Assembly: GCA_012931725.1 (NCBI GenBank)
Contig: WHSA01000883.1
Coordinates: forward strand, 224,742 to 288,741
DNA length: 64,000 bases
DNA from: Litsea cubeba
Taxonomy: Eukaryota > Streptophyta > Magnoliopsida > Laurales > Lauraceae
Direction: 5' to 3'
Notes under the pieces: generated by a model
Database searches by the model: none
The model's input: the letters and a program-made list of their open reading frames with translations, nothing else
What the model was told of the DNA's origin: nothing
Made by a program: the position numbers and the translations under genes
Shown: one piece after another, positions 1 to 11,166 of the stretch
Layout: each line of letters opens with the position of its first letter
How positions within the stretch are numbered: position 1 is the first letter of the stretch

Positions 1-2604
1 GACGAGCTTTTCGACCAGCTTCAGGGAGCGCAGTACTTCTCAAAGGTGGACCTGAGATCGGGATATCATCAGCTGCGAGTCAGAGAGCAGGATGTGCAGA
101 AGACAGCATTTCGTACTCGTTACGGGCACTATGAGTTTCTTGTAATGCCGTTCGGGTTGACGAATGCGCCGGCAGTGTTCATGGCCCTGATGAACAAGAT
201 CTTCGCCCCGTACCTCGACAGTTTTACAGTGGTGTTCATTGATGACGTGTTGGTCTACTCCAAGTCCAAAGAGGAGCACGAGCAGCATTTGAGGACGTCT
301 CTACAGTTGCTACGTGACAACCAGCTGTACGCGAAGCTCAGCAAGTGCGAGTTCTGGTTAGAGCAAGTAGTCTTCCTCGGACATATCATCTCCAGAGACG
401 GCCTAGCAGTGGATCCAGCAAAGATCGAGGCAGTAGTGAACTGGGAGAGACCGAAGAATGTCACAGAAGTTCGGAGTTTCCTTGGCTTAGCAGGCTACTA
501 CCGCAGATTTGTCAAGAGTTTCTCTTCGATTTCCGCCCCGTTGACCAAGCTAACAAGGAAGGACGTACCGTTCGTATGGACCGATGCATGCGAGGACAGC
601 TTTCAAGAGCTGAAGGAGAGACTGACGTCAGCACTGATCTTATCTTTACCTTCTGGTACAGGCGGTTTCGTTGTCTTCACCGATGCTTCAGGGACCGGTC
701 TTGGTTGTGTTTTGATGCAGGAGGGCAAAGTCATTGCCTATGGATCACGCCAGCTGAAGGAACACGAGAAGAAGTATGCTACTCACGACCTGGAGCTTGC
801 AGCAGTCGTGTTCGCACTGAAGATGTGGCGGCACTACCTCTACGGAGAGAAGTTTGAGGTCCATTCAGATCATCGCAGTTTGCAGTACCTGTTCACTCAG
901 CATGATCTCAACAACCGTCAGAGGCGTTGGATGGAGTACATCAAGGACTACGACTTCCCTATCAAATACCATCCGGGTAAGGCGAACGTCGTAGCAGATG
1001 CTTTGAGCAGGAAGACCGCCCTAGTCAGTTTTCTAGCAGCAGAGGGTGTGTGGACCGATGTCTTCAGTGACTTGGATGTCCAGTTTCAGCCGCTCAGCGA
1101 CAGAGTTATGCTTGCCACCATGTCCGCTTGGGAACCAGAGTTGCTTGGAGAGGTCAAGGACAGTCAACGCAGCGATCCTAAGCTTGTCAGAGTGATTGAG
1201 CAGATTGACCAGAGGCCAGAGTTCAGACTGATTGGTGGAGTACTCTACTACCAGGACAGGCTGTGTGTACCAGATATCCAGGAGCTGAAGGACCAGATCT
1301 TAGCAGATGCACACCACAACAGATATTCGATTCACCCAGGCAGCACCAAAATGTACAGGAACCTGAGGAGCTACTACTGGTGGAACAACATGAAGAAGGA
1401 GATTGCAGGCTATGTGGCCAGATGTCTGACGTGTCAACAAATCAAGGCCGAGCACCAGAAGCCACCAGGGCTACTTCATCAGCTCGAGATACCTCAGTGG
1501 AAGTGGGAGCATATTACCATGGATTTTATTGCAGGACTTCCAGCTACCAGGAGACGCAGTGATGGCATTTGGGTGATCGTGGACAGGCTGACCAAGTCAG
1601 CTCACTTCTTGCCAGTGTCGATGAGAGCAGGACTCGACGTCCTTGCTAAGCTGTACGTGGACAAGATTGTCTCTTTGCACGGAGTTCCAGCTTCGATTGT
1701 TTCAGACCGAGATCCACGCTTCACTTCTCACTTTTGGGATAGTCTTCAGCGAGCTTTGGGTACCAAGTTGAGCTTCAGCACAGCCTATCATCCTCAGACA
1801 GACGGACAGACAGAGCGCACCAACCAGACCTTGGAGGATATGTTGCGAGCTTGTGTTCTAGACTACAAGGAGAACTGGGAGGATTCCTTGCCACTTTGTG
1901 AGTTTGCCTACAACAACAGTTACCACTCGAGCATCAAGATGGCACCGTTCGAAGCGTTGTACGGCAGGAAGTGCAAGACCCCAGTCTGTTGGGAGGAAGT
2001 TGGTGTCAGGAGTTTCCATGGACCATCTATTGTCGGCGACACCAGTGAGAAGATCCACCAGATAGTGGAGAACCTGAAGGTTAGCCGCAGTCGACAGAAG
2101 AGCTACGCAGACAACCGACGCAGACCACTCGAGTTCCAGAAGGGAGACCGTGTCTTCCTGAAGGTTTCCCCAGCTCGAGGCACCCTCAGATTCGGCGAGA
2201 AGGGCAAGTTAGCACGGAGATACGTCGGACCCTTTGAGATCAAGGCCAGGATCGGAGATGTCGCCTACAGACTTCAGCTGCCAGCAGAGCTATCGGGTGT
2301 GCACGACGTCTTCCATATCTCGATGTTGAGGAAGTATGTGGAGGACCCTACCCACATTCTGCATCACCAGCCGCTTGACATCCAGCCCGACGCGTCCTAC
2401 ATCGCCAAGCCAGTCGCCGTCATCGACACCAAGGAGAAGGTGCTTCGGGAACGAACCATCCAGTTCGTGAAGGTTCAGTGGGAGCATCACACTCCGGAGG
2501 AGGCTACTTGGGAGCTACGAGATCAGGTGGCAAGAGATTATCCATATCTTCTACCGCAGGTATGTCCCTACTTTGTTTTTACATTTGGGGACCAAATGTT
2601 TTAA
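1..2604 (+). CDS. Ty3/gypsy Tekay-type pol, 5'-truncated by window edge (RT-RNaseH-INT-chromodomain)
   Basis: The frame is open from base 1 to a TAA at 2602-2604 (867 codons). It starts inside reverse transcriptase, so gag, protease and the RT N-terminus lie outside the window. Seen: the RT active site as FIDD (second and third acidic residues coded at 241-246), an RNase H segment beginning near residue 225 (TDASGTGLG), and an HHCC zinc domain at about residues 435-482. The integrase core has D508, D569 and E605, a correct D,D-35-E spacing. The C-terminal chromodomain-like tail contains VKVQWEHH and EEATWE. Family knowledge: this order with a terminal chromodomain marks chromoviruses, and the wording best fits Tekay/Del. 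The frame is intact here. The stop overlaps the polypurine tract, as usual for these elements. A second, inverted copy lies at 9562-11166 with only a few amino-acid differences. Confidence 0.95.
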   Translation, partial: DELFDQLQGAQYFSKVDLRSGYHQLRVREQDVQKTAFRTRYGHYEFLVMPFGLTNAPAVFMALMNKIFAPYLDSFTVVFIDDVLVYSKSKEEHEQHLRTSLQLLRDNQLYAKLSKCEFWLEQVVFLGHIISRDGLAVDPAKIEAVVNWERPKNVTEVRSFLGLAGYYRRFVKSFSSISAPLTKLTRKDVPFVWTDACEDSFQELKERLTSALILSLPSGTGGFVVFTDASGTGLGCVLMQEGKVIAYGSRQLKEHEKKYATHDLELAAVVFALKMWRHYLYGEKFEVHSDHRSLQYLFTQHDLNNRQRRWMEYIKDYDFPIKYHPGKANVVADALSRKTALVSFLAAEGVWTDVFSDLDVQFQPLSDRVMLATMSAWEPELLGEVKDSQRSDPKLVRVIEQIDQRPEFRLIGGVLYYQDRLCVPDIQELKDQILADAHHNRYSIHPGSTKMYRNLRSYYWWNNMKKEIAGYVARCLTCQQIKAEHQKPPGLLHQLEIPQWKWEHITMDFIAGLPATRRRSDGIWVIVDRLTKSAHFLPVSMRAGLDVLAKLYVDKIVSLHGVPASIVSDRDPRFTSHFWDSLQRALGTKLSFSTAYHPQTDGQTERTNQTLEDMLRACVLDYKENWEDSLPLCEFAYNNSYHSSIKMAPFEALYGRKCKTPVCWEEVGVRSFHGPSIVGDTSEKIHQIVENLKVSRSRQKSYADNRRRPLEFQKGDRVFLKVSPARGTLRFGEKGKLARRYVGPFEIKARIGDVAYRLQLPAELSGVHDVFHISMLRKYVEDPTHILHHQPLDIQPDASYIAKPVAVIDTKEKVLRERTIQFVKVQWEHHTPEEATWELRDQVARDYPYLLPQVCPYFVFTFGDQMF

Positions 2605-2616
2605 AGGAGGGAGGAA
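2603..2616 (+). other. Polypurine tract of left Tekay copy
   Basis: AAAGGAGGGAGGAA is a purine-only run directly before TGTGAGACCC, the LTR start. It overlaps the pol stop codon. Polypurine tracts prime plus-strand DNA synthesis, and their position fixes the 5' edge of the 3' LTR. Confidence 0.85.
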
Positions 2617-2956
2617 TGTGAGACCCCACCCCTGGTGGGCCCTCAATGTGAATTTGAATACTATTTATTAGCCTAAGTATTTTAATTATATTAATTATGG
2701 AACTTAGTGAGGGTAGTTATGTATTTTCCTAGGGTTAGACTAGTGGTGTAATTAGTAGAGTCAATAGGGGGTCTTTTGTTATTCTTAGAGTTAGTTAGTT
2801 TGTTAGAGGCCCTAGCTAGAGTTTTGTATTTACCATAGGGGGTTTGCACCAAAGAATCTTCTAGAAGCTCACCTAAAGACCCAAATACCCTCTACCCTAA
2901 CCCTAATCCTATTCTAACCCCAAGGGCAATTTTATCCCTAACCCAAAAACCCAACC

Positions 2957-2964
2957 TATATAAG
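2957..2964 (+). promoter_or_regulatory. TATA box of left Tekay LTR
   Basis: TATATAAG lies 340 bp into the LTR, just upstream of a CT-rich segment, the usual layout for a plant LTR promoter. Transcription would start near 2990. Just upstream (about 2895-2915) is a run of CCCTAA-like units resembling a telo-box. Confidence 0.6.
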
Positions 2965-3003
2965 CAAAACCCTCCCCCTGCCCTAACAACTACTGTCCAT
3001 CTC

Positions 3004-3112
3004 CTTTTTCCTTTCTCTCCTCTCTTCTTCTTCTTCTTCTTCTTCCCTAATTCCCTCCAACGAACCATCATCTCTCCTCCGATCTCTCTCTTCTTCTCCT
3101 CTCGCCCCAGAA
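3004..3112. repeat. CT/CTT-rich low-complexity tract in LTR
   Basis: Pyrimidine-rich sequence containing a (CTT)n run lies just after the predicted transcription start. The matching stretch in the inverted copy (about 9055-9170) differs more than the rest of the arm, by substitutions and small indels. Confidence 0.7.
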
Positions 3113-3729
3113 ATCCTTAACAGAAGGCCAGCCGAGATCGACCTGCATCGTAGGAGCAACTGTCGAGACCTTTTCTCTTTTCTCTGTGGTTTTTCTCTCT
3201 TTTCCTTCTACCTTCAATTGATCAAGGCAAGTGCACTGTTCTGGTAGTCTAGATTGCATGTTTCCTTCCTTTGATTTGCAGTAGAATTCCAAATTTGTAA
3301 TATATATGTTTAGATCGATCCTTGAGCATGTTTGTTTGGTTCCTTTGGCCATTGATGGATGGGATTACCTCATTTGGATGATCAATGGCCGGTTGATGAT
3401 GGGTGGATGATGTAGGAATGATTTATTTTGCTTCTGTGATGGTCTATGGAGAAACCCAGGAGAATTGGGTTGCAGTGATGGGTTTTCCGGAGATGGAATG
3501 ACGAGAACCCACCTCGTTGTGTTGTGATCGGAATCGAAGTAGGACCACCCTTGGTAGATCAGGACCCTACGTCTATGTGAGGGGGGGGGGCCTGTGCGAC
3601 CATGGGGTGCTACTTGATCTGGACTCTGATCAGAGGTGGACCACCATTCCTGTGCTTTAATGAAGAGAAGTTGTGTCCTGTCGCAGAATTGGGTTCTGTA
3701 ACAGAACACAACACTGATAGGAGAGATGG

Positions 3730-4215
3730 ACAGAGTCCAGCGATGGCCGAACTCAGCACTTGCAGAGCCCAGCAGTTGCCGAGCTCAGCGTTAGCGCAGC
3801 TCAGCAACTGCCGAGCTCAGCACTGGCCGAACTCAGCGATGGCTGGATTCAACACTAGACGAACTCAGAGTTCTGTCGAGCATGACGATTAGGATGAGAT
3901 TTGCGTTTAGCCGAGCTAAGTGTATAGGCCGAGCTCAGTGCTCAGCCGAGTTCAGTGTTACGGCCGAACTCAGTGTTATGGCCGAACTCAGTGTTTTACT
4001 GAGCTCAGCGCCAGACCGGGTTCCGTGCCAGACCGGACTTCGAGCTTAGCCGAACTCAGTGCTTAACCGAGCTGAGAGCTAAACCAACCTCTGTCCTGAC
4101 AAGCCCAATGCATTTCCGCGAACTCAGCTGGGTGATCCAACTGAGCTAGGCCCTTTTGCCGAGCTGAGTTGGGTGGCCGAACTGAGTATTCAATTGAGCT
4201 CCATTGCTTAGCCGA
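3730..4215 (+). repeat. Degenerate minisatellite inside left LTR
   Basis: Many copies of a core like GCCGAACTCAGTG or CCGAGCTCAG recur at irregular intervals of roughly 15-22 bp. The units are diverged, so the array is old relative to the element copies. The same array appears reversed at about 7957-8440. Confidence 0.75.
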
Positions 4216-5997
4216 ACTCCGAGATGGATTTCCAAAAAAAGACGGGATTTCAACAAAGGAGACTAGAACCTGGGACATTCCCTTGAGCCAGGATTCTTAG
4301 TGTGCACGGCCAACTACCCAGGCCAGGGAGTTAGCCGAACTCACAGGAAGTCCTGGACAAGCAGGCTTTGCCTGTAGGGTGTTTTTCCTTCTCTGGTCCC
4401 AGTGTACCGAGCTGACCGCCCAGGCCAGGAGGTCGGCTGAGCACACTGTGTACAGTGACGATCCCCAGATTCTAATTTCTATTGTTGCAATCATATGTAG
4501 GGCCCATTGACCATTCAAATAGACTTCCATCACTGTGCCAGCCACGAGTCAATGGTACGGCTCAACCTTGACTCGTGGGGTCCACTAACTAAAGTCCAGG
4601 TTATGTAATCTAAGATGATTCGACCTTTATAGGTTACCAAAATGATGCATATAACTTCTAAGCACCAAACACAATATTCCTTAGTATCTGTGGTTTCACT
4701 TAAAGATCGAATTACCTGAGATGGACCTGTATCCGAAAATGGACCATTTACCTAGGTTGGACTGTTGCCATCTCCCTATGATTCGCGTACTTGGAGATTC
4801 ATCTCCCTCATACTACGATTATCACTCTATTGCCCTTATTATTGCTCATACCTGTTAATTAAATGGAAAATGGAGGACCTAAACCTAGGAATACTTAGAG
4901 GTGACCCGGTAATCTGATTGGATGGATCATTGACCCGTGTCTGTGGCTAGGCGGGCCCCTTTTTATGGCCTAAGTTGGATGTGAATTACCCTAGAATGGA
5001 GAGGTTAGATTGTATGGGCTTGTGACCCATTAAGGTTGTAAATGGATCATATGTCATTGAATATGGACTTGTATCTCATATGGACTGTTATAGATCAGGC
5101 CACGTATTTGGTGGGCCTTGGTATGGATCCAATGATGGAATTGGACTTGGACTATGATCCACAGTTTATATTGAGTACTTGGACCTCTTAGGGACTTTTG
5201 TTAGGACCTTGTTCACGCAAGGCAAAGCCTAGACAGACACAGACCTTTATTGTTTCCGAGTCGGCATAGACATTCACTCAGTTGATTTAAGCTCAGCCAG
5301 TTGGACTGATCATCACTGGTAGGAGCTATTGAGATTTGTTGTATGGCTATCATGATGAGCACTGTTGGGACGGACGGTGTGATGCCGGTTCCGGTCGTTG
5401 TGGATGATGTTGATGATGTTTTGCAGGGTTAGTAATCCCTAGCATTAGCTTAGGATCCCTACCGCGACTGTGTTCAGTATGGGAGGGCCGCGGCATAATA
5501 TCCCGCGGTGACCAGCTTATGTGGATGTGCCATATTGTGTAGGTTTATTACTGTTATGTTTATTATGATTCTACATGGTTATCTTGCACGACTGCATAGC
5601 ATATGTACCTTTGTTACTCTCTTAACTTTATACATGTCTCCACTCATTTGATGCATACATTCTATATTATCTGCATATTGTGACTAGCCAGATCTTTAGA
5701 TCTGACCCACTCTTGGTGCTTAGGTCTTGACCCAGAGTTCGAGGGCGACGCGTTCGCACTCGTTGAGGTGCCCGTAGTAGGCGACTACGGATGGGGGCCG
5801 GCCGACCATGAGGTCGAGCCGGAAGGTGGAGAGCCGACACTAGCTGCAGGGGTCTGAGTGTTCTTTTGTCTGGGTCTTGAGAGATTTTTGTTGTGAGATG
5901 GGTAGTGATAAAAATATGTAATTAAACTTGATTTGTTATCACCATACATTTAGGCTGGACTTCAGCCCTTTTACATTTGACATATATACGATGATAC

Positions 5998-6174
5998 TCC
6001 GGAATTGGGGATACCGAGAAAATCGTCAAAGTACCGAAATTGGCGCGCTACTTCCCGGAAAATCCGAGAACTTCCAAGATCGTAGGTCCGCAGTGAGGTC
6101 CAATTTAAAACTTTTTCATCAACATAATAACAATGGTTAATTGCGGAAGCATGATAGTATAGCGGAAGCATAAG
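5998..6174. other. 177-bp unpaired centre of the palindrome
   Basis: No inverted counterpart exists on either side. It has the character of LTR sequence and most simply is the continuation of the right copy's LTR (minus strand) beyond the point where the left copy is cut. GATGATAC at the left edge and its complement at the right edge mark the fold-back boundary. Confidence 0.75.
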
Positions 6175-9100
6175 GTATCATCGTATATATGTCAAATGTA
6201 AAAGGGCTGAAGTCCAGCCTAAATGTATGGTGATAACAAATCAAGTTTAATTACATATTTTTATCACTACCCATCTCACAACAAAAATCTCTCAAGACCC
6301 AGACAAAAGAACACTCAGACCCCTGCAGCTAGTGTCGGCTCTCCACCTTCCGGCTCGACCTCATGGTCGGCCGGCCCCCATCCGTAGTCGCCTACTACGG
6401 GCACCTCAACGAGTGCGAACGCGTCGCCCTCGAACTCTGGGTCAAGACCTAAGCACCAAGAGTGGGTCAGATCTAAAGATCTGGCTAGTCACAATATGCA
6501 GATAATATAGAATGTATGCATCAAATGAGTGGAGACATGTATAAAGTTAAGAGAGTAACAAAGGTACATATGCTATGCAGTCGTGCAAGATAACCATGTA
6601 GAATCATAATAAACATAACAGTAATAAACCTACACAATATGGCACATCCACATAAGCTGGTCACCGCGGGATATTATGCCGCGGCCCTCCCATACTGAAC
6701 ACAGTCGCGGTAGGGATCCTAAGCTAATGCTAGGGATTACTAACCCTGCAAAACATCATCAACATCATCCACAACGACCGGAACCGGCATCACACCGTCC
6801 GTCCCAACAGTGCTCATCATGATAGCCATACAACAAATCTCAATAGCTCCTACCAGTGATGATCAGTCCAACTGGCTGAGCTTAAATCAACTGAGTGAAT
6901 GTCTATGCCGACTCGGAAACAATAAAGGTCTGTGTCTGTCTAGGCTTTGCCTTGCGTGAACAAGGTCCTAACAAAAGTCCCTAAGAGGTCCAAGTACTCA
7001 ATATAAACTGTGGATCATAGTCCAAGTCCAATTCCATCATTGGATCCATACCAAGGCCCACCAAATACGTGGCCTGATCTATAACAGTCCATATGAGATA
7101 CAAGTCCATATTCAATGACATATGATCCATTTACAACCTTAATGGGTCACAAGCCCATACAATCTAACCTCTCCATTCTAGGGTAATTCACATCCAACTT
7201 AGGCCATAAAAAGGGGCCCGCCTAGCCACAGACACGGGTCAATGATCCATCCAATCAGATTACCGGGTCACCTCTAAGTATTCCTAGGTTTAGGTCCTCC
7301 ATTTTCCATTTAATTAACAGGTATGAGCAATAATAAGGGCAATAGAGTGATAATCGTAGTATGAGGGAGATGAATCTCCAAGTACGCGAATCATAGGGAG
7401 ATGGCAACAGTCCAACCTAGGTAAATGGTCCATTTTCGGATACAGGTCCATCTCAGGTAATTCGATCTTTAAGTGAAACCACAGATACTAAGGAATATTG
7501 TGTTTGGTGCTTAGAAGTTATATGCATCATTTTGGTAACCTATAAAGGTCGAATCATCTTAGATTACATAACCTGGACTTTAGTTAGTGGACCCCACGAG
7601 TCAAGGTTGAGCCGTACCATTGACTCGTGGCTGGCACAGTGATGGAAGTCTATTTGAATGGTCAATGGGCCCTACATATGATTGCAACAATAGAAATTAG
7701 AATCTGGGGATCGTCACTGTACACAGTGTGCTCAGCCGACCTCCTGGCCTGGGCGGTCAGCTCGGTACACTGGGACCAGAGAAGGAAAAACACCCTACAG
7801 GCAAAGCCTGCTTGTCCAGGACTTCCTGTGAGTTCGGCTAACTCCCTGGCCTGGGTAGTTGGCCGTGCACACTAAGAATCCTGGCTCAAGGGAATGTCCC
7901 AGGTTCTAGTCTCCTTTGTTGAAATCCCGTCTTTTTTTGGAAATCCATCTCGGAGTTCGGCTAAGCAATGGAGCTCAATTGAATACTCAGTTCGGCCACC
8001 CAACTCAGCTCGGCAAAAGGGCCTAGCTCAGTTGGATCACCCAGCTGAGTTCGCGGAAATGCATTGGGCTTGTCAGGACAGAGGTTGGTTTAGCTCTCAG
8101 CTCGGTTAAGCACTGAGTTCGGCTAAGCTCGAAGTCCGGTCTGGCACGGAACCCGGTCTGGCGCTGAGCTCAGTAAAACACTGAGTTCGGCCATAACACT
8201 GAGTTCGGCCGTAACACTGAACTCGGCTGAGCACTGAGCTCAGCCTATACACTTAGCTCGGCTAAACGCAAATCTCATCCTAATCGTCATGCTCGGCAGA
8301 ACTCTGAGTTCGTCTAGTGTTGAATCCAGCCATCGCTGAGTTCGGCCAGTGCTGAGCTCGGCAGTTGCCGAGCTGCGCTAACGCTGAGCTCGGCAACTGC
8401 TGGGCTCTGCAAGTGCTGAGTTCGGCCATCGCTGGACTCTGTCCAACTCTCCTATCAGTGTTGTGTTCTGTTACAGAACCCAGTTCTGCGACAGGACACA
8501 ACTTCTCTTCATTAAAGCACAGGAATGGTGGTCCACCTCTGATCAGAGTCCAGATCAAGTAGCACCCCATGGTCGCACAGGCCCCCCCTCACATAGACGT
8601 AGGGTCCTGATCTACCAAGGGTGGTCCTACTTCGATTCCGATCACAACACAACGAGGTGGGTTCTCGTCATTCCATCTCCGGAAAACCCATCACTGCAAC
8701 CCAATTCTCCTGGGTTTCTCCATAGACCATCACAGAAGCAAAATAAATCATTCCTACATCATCCACCCATCATCAACCGGCCATTGATCATCCAAATGAG
8801 GTAATCCCATCCATCAATGGCCAAAGGAACCAAACAAACATGCTCAAGGATCGATCTAAACATATATATTACAAATTTGGAATTCTACTGCAAATCAAAG
8901 GAAGGAAACATGCAATCTAGACTACCAGCACAGTGCACTTGCCTTGATCAATTGAAGGTAGAAGGAAAAGAGAGAAAAACCACAGAGAAAAGAGAAAAGG
9001 TCTCGACAGTTGCTCCTACGATGCAGGTCGATCTCGGCTGGCCTTCTGTTAAGGGGTTTCTGGGGCGAGGAAGAGAAAAGAGAGATTGGAGGGGGAGATG

Positions 9101-9200
9101 AGGGTTCGTTGGAGGAAATTGGGGAAGAGGAAGAAAGAAGAGATTGGAACTTGAGAGAAAAGGAGATGAACAGTAGTTGTTAGGGCATGGGGAGGGTTTT

Positions 9201-9209
9201 GTTTATATA
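9201..9209 (-). promoter_or_regulatory. TATA box of right Tekay LTR
   Basis: TATATAAAC on the minus strand, mirror of the left box but with one substitution (G to A). It would drive transcription leftward, toward the palindrome centre. Confidence 0.55.
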
Positions 9210-9549
9210 GGTTGGGTTTTTGGGTCAGGGACAAAATTGCCCTTGGGGTTAGAATAGGATTAGGGTTAGGGTAGAGGGTATTTGGGTCTTTAGGTGAGCT
9301 TCTAGAAGATTCTTTGGTGCAAACCCCCTATGGTAAATACAAAACTCTAGCTAGGGCCTCTAACAAACTAACTAACTCTAAGAATAACAAAAGACCCCCT
9401 ATTGACTCTACTAATTACACCACTAGTCTAACCCTAGGAAAATACATAACTACCCTCACTAAGTTCCATAATTAATATAATTAAAATACTTAGGCTAATA
9501 AATAGTATTCAAATTCACATTGAGGGCCCACCAGGGGTGGGGTCTCACA

Positions 9550-9563
9550 TTCCTCCCTCCTTT
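9550..9563 (-). other. Polypurine tract of right Tekay copy
   Basis: The minus strand reads AAAGGAGGGAGGAA immediately upstream of the LTR start at 9549, identical to the left copy. Confidence 0.85.
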
Positions 9564-11166
9564 AAAACATTTGGTCCCCAAATGTAAAAACAAAGTAGGG
9601 ACATACCTGCGGTAGAAGATGTGGATAATCTCTTGCCACCTGATCTCGTAGCTCCCAAGTAGCCTCCTCCGGAGTGTGATGCTCCCACTGAACCTTCACG
9701 AACTGGATGGTTCGGTCCCGAAGCACCTTCTCCTTGGTGTCGATGACGGCGACTGGCTTGGCGATGTAGGACGCGTCGGGCTGGATGTCGAGCGGCTGGT
9801 GATGCAGAATGTGGGTAGGGTCCTCCACATACTTCCTCAACATCGAGATATGGAAGACGTCGTGCACACCCGATAGCTCTGCTGGCAGCTGAAGTCTGTA
9901 GGCGACATCTCCGATCCTGGCCTTGATCTCAAAGGGTCCGACGTATCTCCGTGCTAACTTGCCCTTCTCGCCGAATCTGAGGGTGCCTCGAGCTGGGGAA
10001 ACCTTCAGGAAGACACGGTCTCCCTTCTGGAACTCGAGTGGTCTGCGTCGGTTGTCTGCGTAGCTCTTCTGTCGACTGCGGCTAACCTTCAGGTTCTCCA
10101 CTATCTGGTGGATCTTCTCACTGGTGTCGCCGACAATAGATGGTCCATGGAAACTCCTGACACCAACTTCCTCCCAACAGACTGGGGTCTTGCACTTCCT
10201 GCCGTACAACGCTTCGAACGGTGCCATCTTGATGCTCGAGTGGTAACTGTTGTTGTAGGCAAACTCACAAAGTGGCAAGGAATCCTCCCAGTTCTCCTTG
10301 TAGTCTAGAACACAAGCTCGCAACATATCCTCCAAGGTCTGGTTGGTGCGCTCTGTCTGTCCGTCTGTCTGAGGATGATAGGCTGTGCTGAAGCTCAACT
10401 TGGTACCCAAAGCTCGCTGAAGACTATCCCAAAAGTGAGAAGTGAAGCGTGGATCTCGGTCTGAAACAATCGAAGCTGGAACTCCGTGCAAAGAGACAAT
10501 CTTGTCCACGTACAGCTTAGCAAGGACGTCGAGTCCTGCTCTCATCGACACTGGCAAGAAGTGAGCTGACTTGGTCAGCCTGTCCACGATCACCCAAATG
10601 CCATCACTGCGTCTCCTGGTAGCTGGAAGTCCTGCAATAAAATCCATGGTAATATGCTCCCACTTCCACTGAGGTATCTCGAGCTGATGAAGTAGCCCTG
10701 GTGGCTTCTGGTGCTCGGCCTTGATTTGTTGACACGTCAGACATCTGGCCACATAGCCTGCAATCTCCTTCTTCATGTTGTTCCACCAGTAGTAGCTCCT
10801 CAGGTTCCTGTACATTTTGGTGCTGCCTGGGTGAATCGAATATCTGCTGTGGTGTGCATCTGCTAAGATCTGGTCCTTCAGCTCCTGGATATCTGGTACA
10901 CACAGCCTGTCCTGGTAGTAGAGTACTCCACCAATCAGTCTGAACTCTGGCCTCTGGTCAATCTGCTCAATCACTCTGACAAGCTTAGGATCGCTGCGTT
11001 GACTGTCCTTGACCTCTCCAAGCAACTTTGGTTCCCAAGCGGACATGGTGGCAAGCATAACTCTGTCGCTGAGCGGCTGAAACTGGACATCCAAGTCACT
11101 GAAGACATCGGTCCACACACCCTCTGCTGCTAGAAAACTGACTAGGGCGGTCTTCCTGCTCAAAGC
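9562..11166 (-). pseudogene. Truncated Tekay pol (INT and chromodomain), interrupted by Tat LTR
   Basis: The frame is open on the minus strand from 11166 to a stop at 9562-9564. It codes the tail of RNase H, the HHCC and D,D-35-E integrase, and the chromodomain-like C-terminus. It matches the left copy except for a few substitutions (for example E to K in AWEPELL, N to S in HHNRYS, and E to D before RTIQF). The start is missing because the Tat 5' LTR abuts codon 'ALSRK'. An in-frame ATG at 11187 lies in the Tat LTR and gives a chance seven-residue chimeric N-terminus, which I exclude. The missing half (RT, protease, gag, 5' LTR) is not found on the far side of the Tat element. Confidence 0.9.

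Larger units (their letters stand above)
1000..5997 (+). repeat. Left arm of ~5-kb palindrome
   Basis: Position x here pairs with about 12166-12172 minus x in the right arm; the sum drifts because of small indels. The arm covers the end of RT/RH, all of INT, the polypurine tract and the LTR. Pairing starts at 1000, opposite the base where the Tat LTR interrupts the right copy, and ends at 5997. Confidence 0.93.
2617..5997 (+). mobile_element. 3' LTR of left Tekay copy, incomplete at its 3' end
   Basis: The LTR begins with TGTGAGACCC right after the polypurine tract. It runs at least 3.38 kb to the centre of the palindrome, where pairing with the right copy stops at 5997. No terminal CA with flanking duplication could be placed, so the end is taken as a break. 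It contains a TATA box, a CT-rich stretch, a degenerate minisatellite of GCCGAACTCAGTG-like units, and otherwise unremarkable non-coding sequence from about 4215 to 5997. The small open frames in it occur as mirrored pairs in both arms and look like chance. Confidence 0.85.
5998..9549 (-). mobile_element. 3' LTR of right (inverted) Tekay copy
   Basis: On the minus strand it starts with TGTGAGACCC at 9549, after the polypurine tract at 9550-9563. It runs to the palindrome centre, probably including the 177-bp unpaired segment. It carries the same internal minisatellite and TATA region as the left LTR. The true LTR end is not seen. Confidence 0.82.
6175..11166 (-). repeat. Right arm of ~5-kb palindrome
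   Basis: Reverse complement of 1000-5997. I estimate 98-99% identity by eye; differences include single substitutions, a shorter G run near 8580 and the CT-rich segment. The arm ends exactly where TGTTGACACC of the Tat 5' LTR begins. Confidence 0.93.

Noticed and set aside
2890..2920. Interstitial telomere repeat
   Set aside because: Only a few CCCTAA-like units inside an LTR, mirrored in the other copy; better read as a telo-box-like promoter feature.
3068..4545. Small ORFs mirrored at 7627-9101
   Set aside because: Both copies are LTR sequence; no domain, and they are identical only because the arms are.
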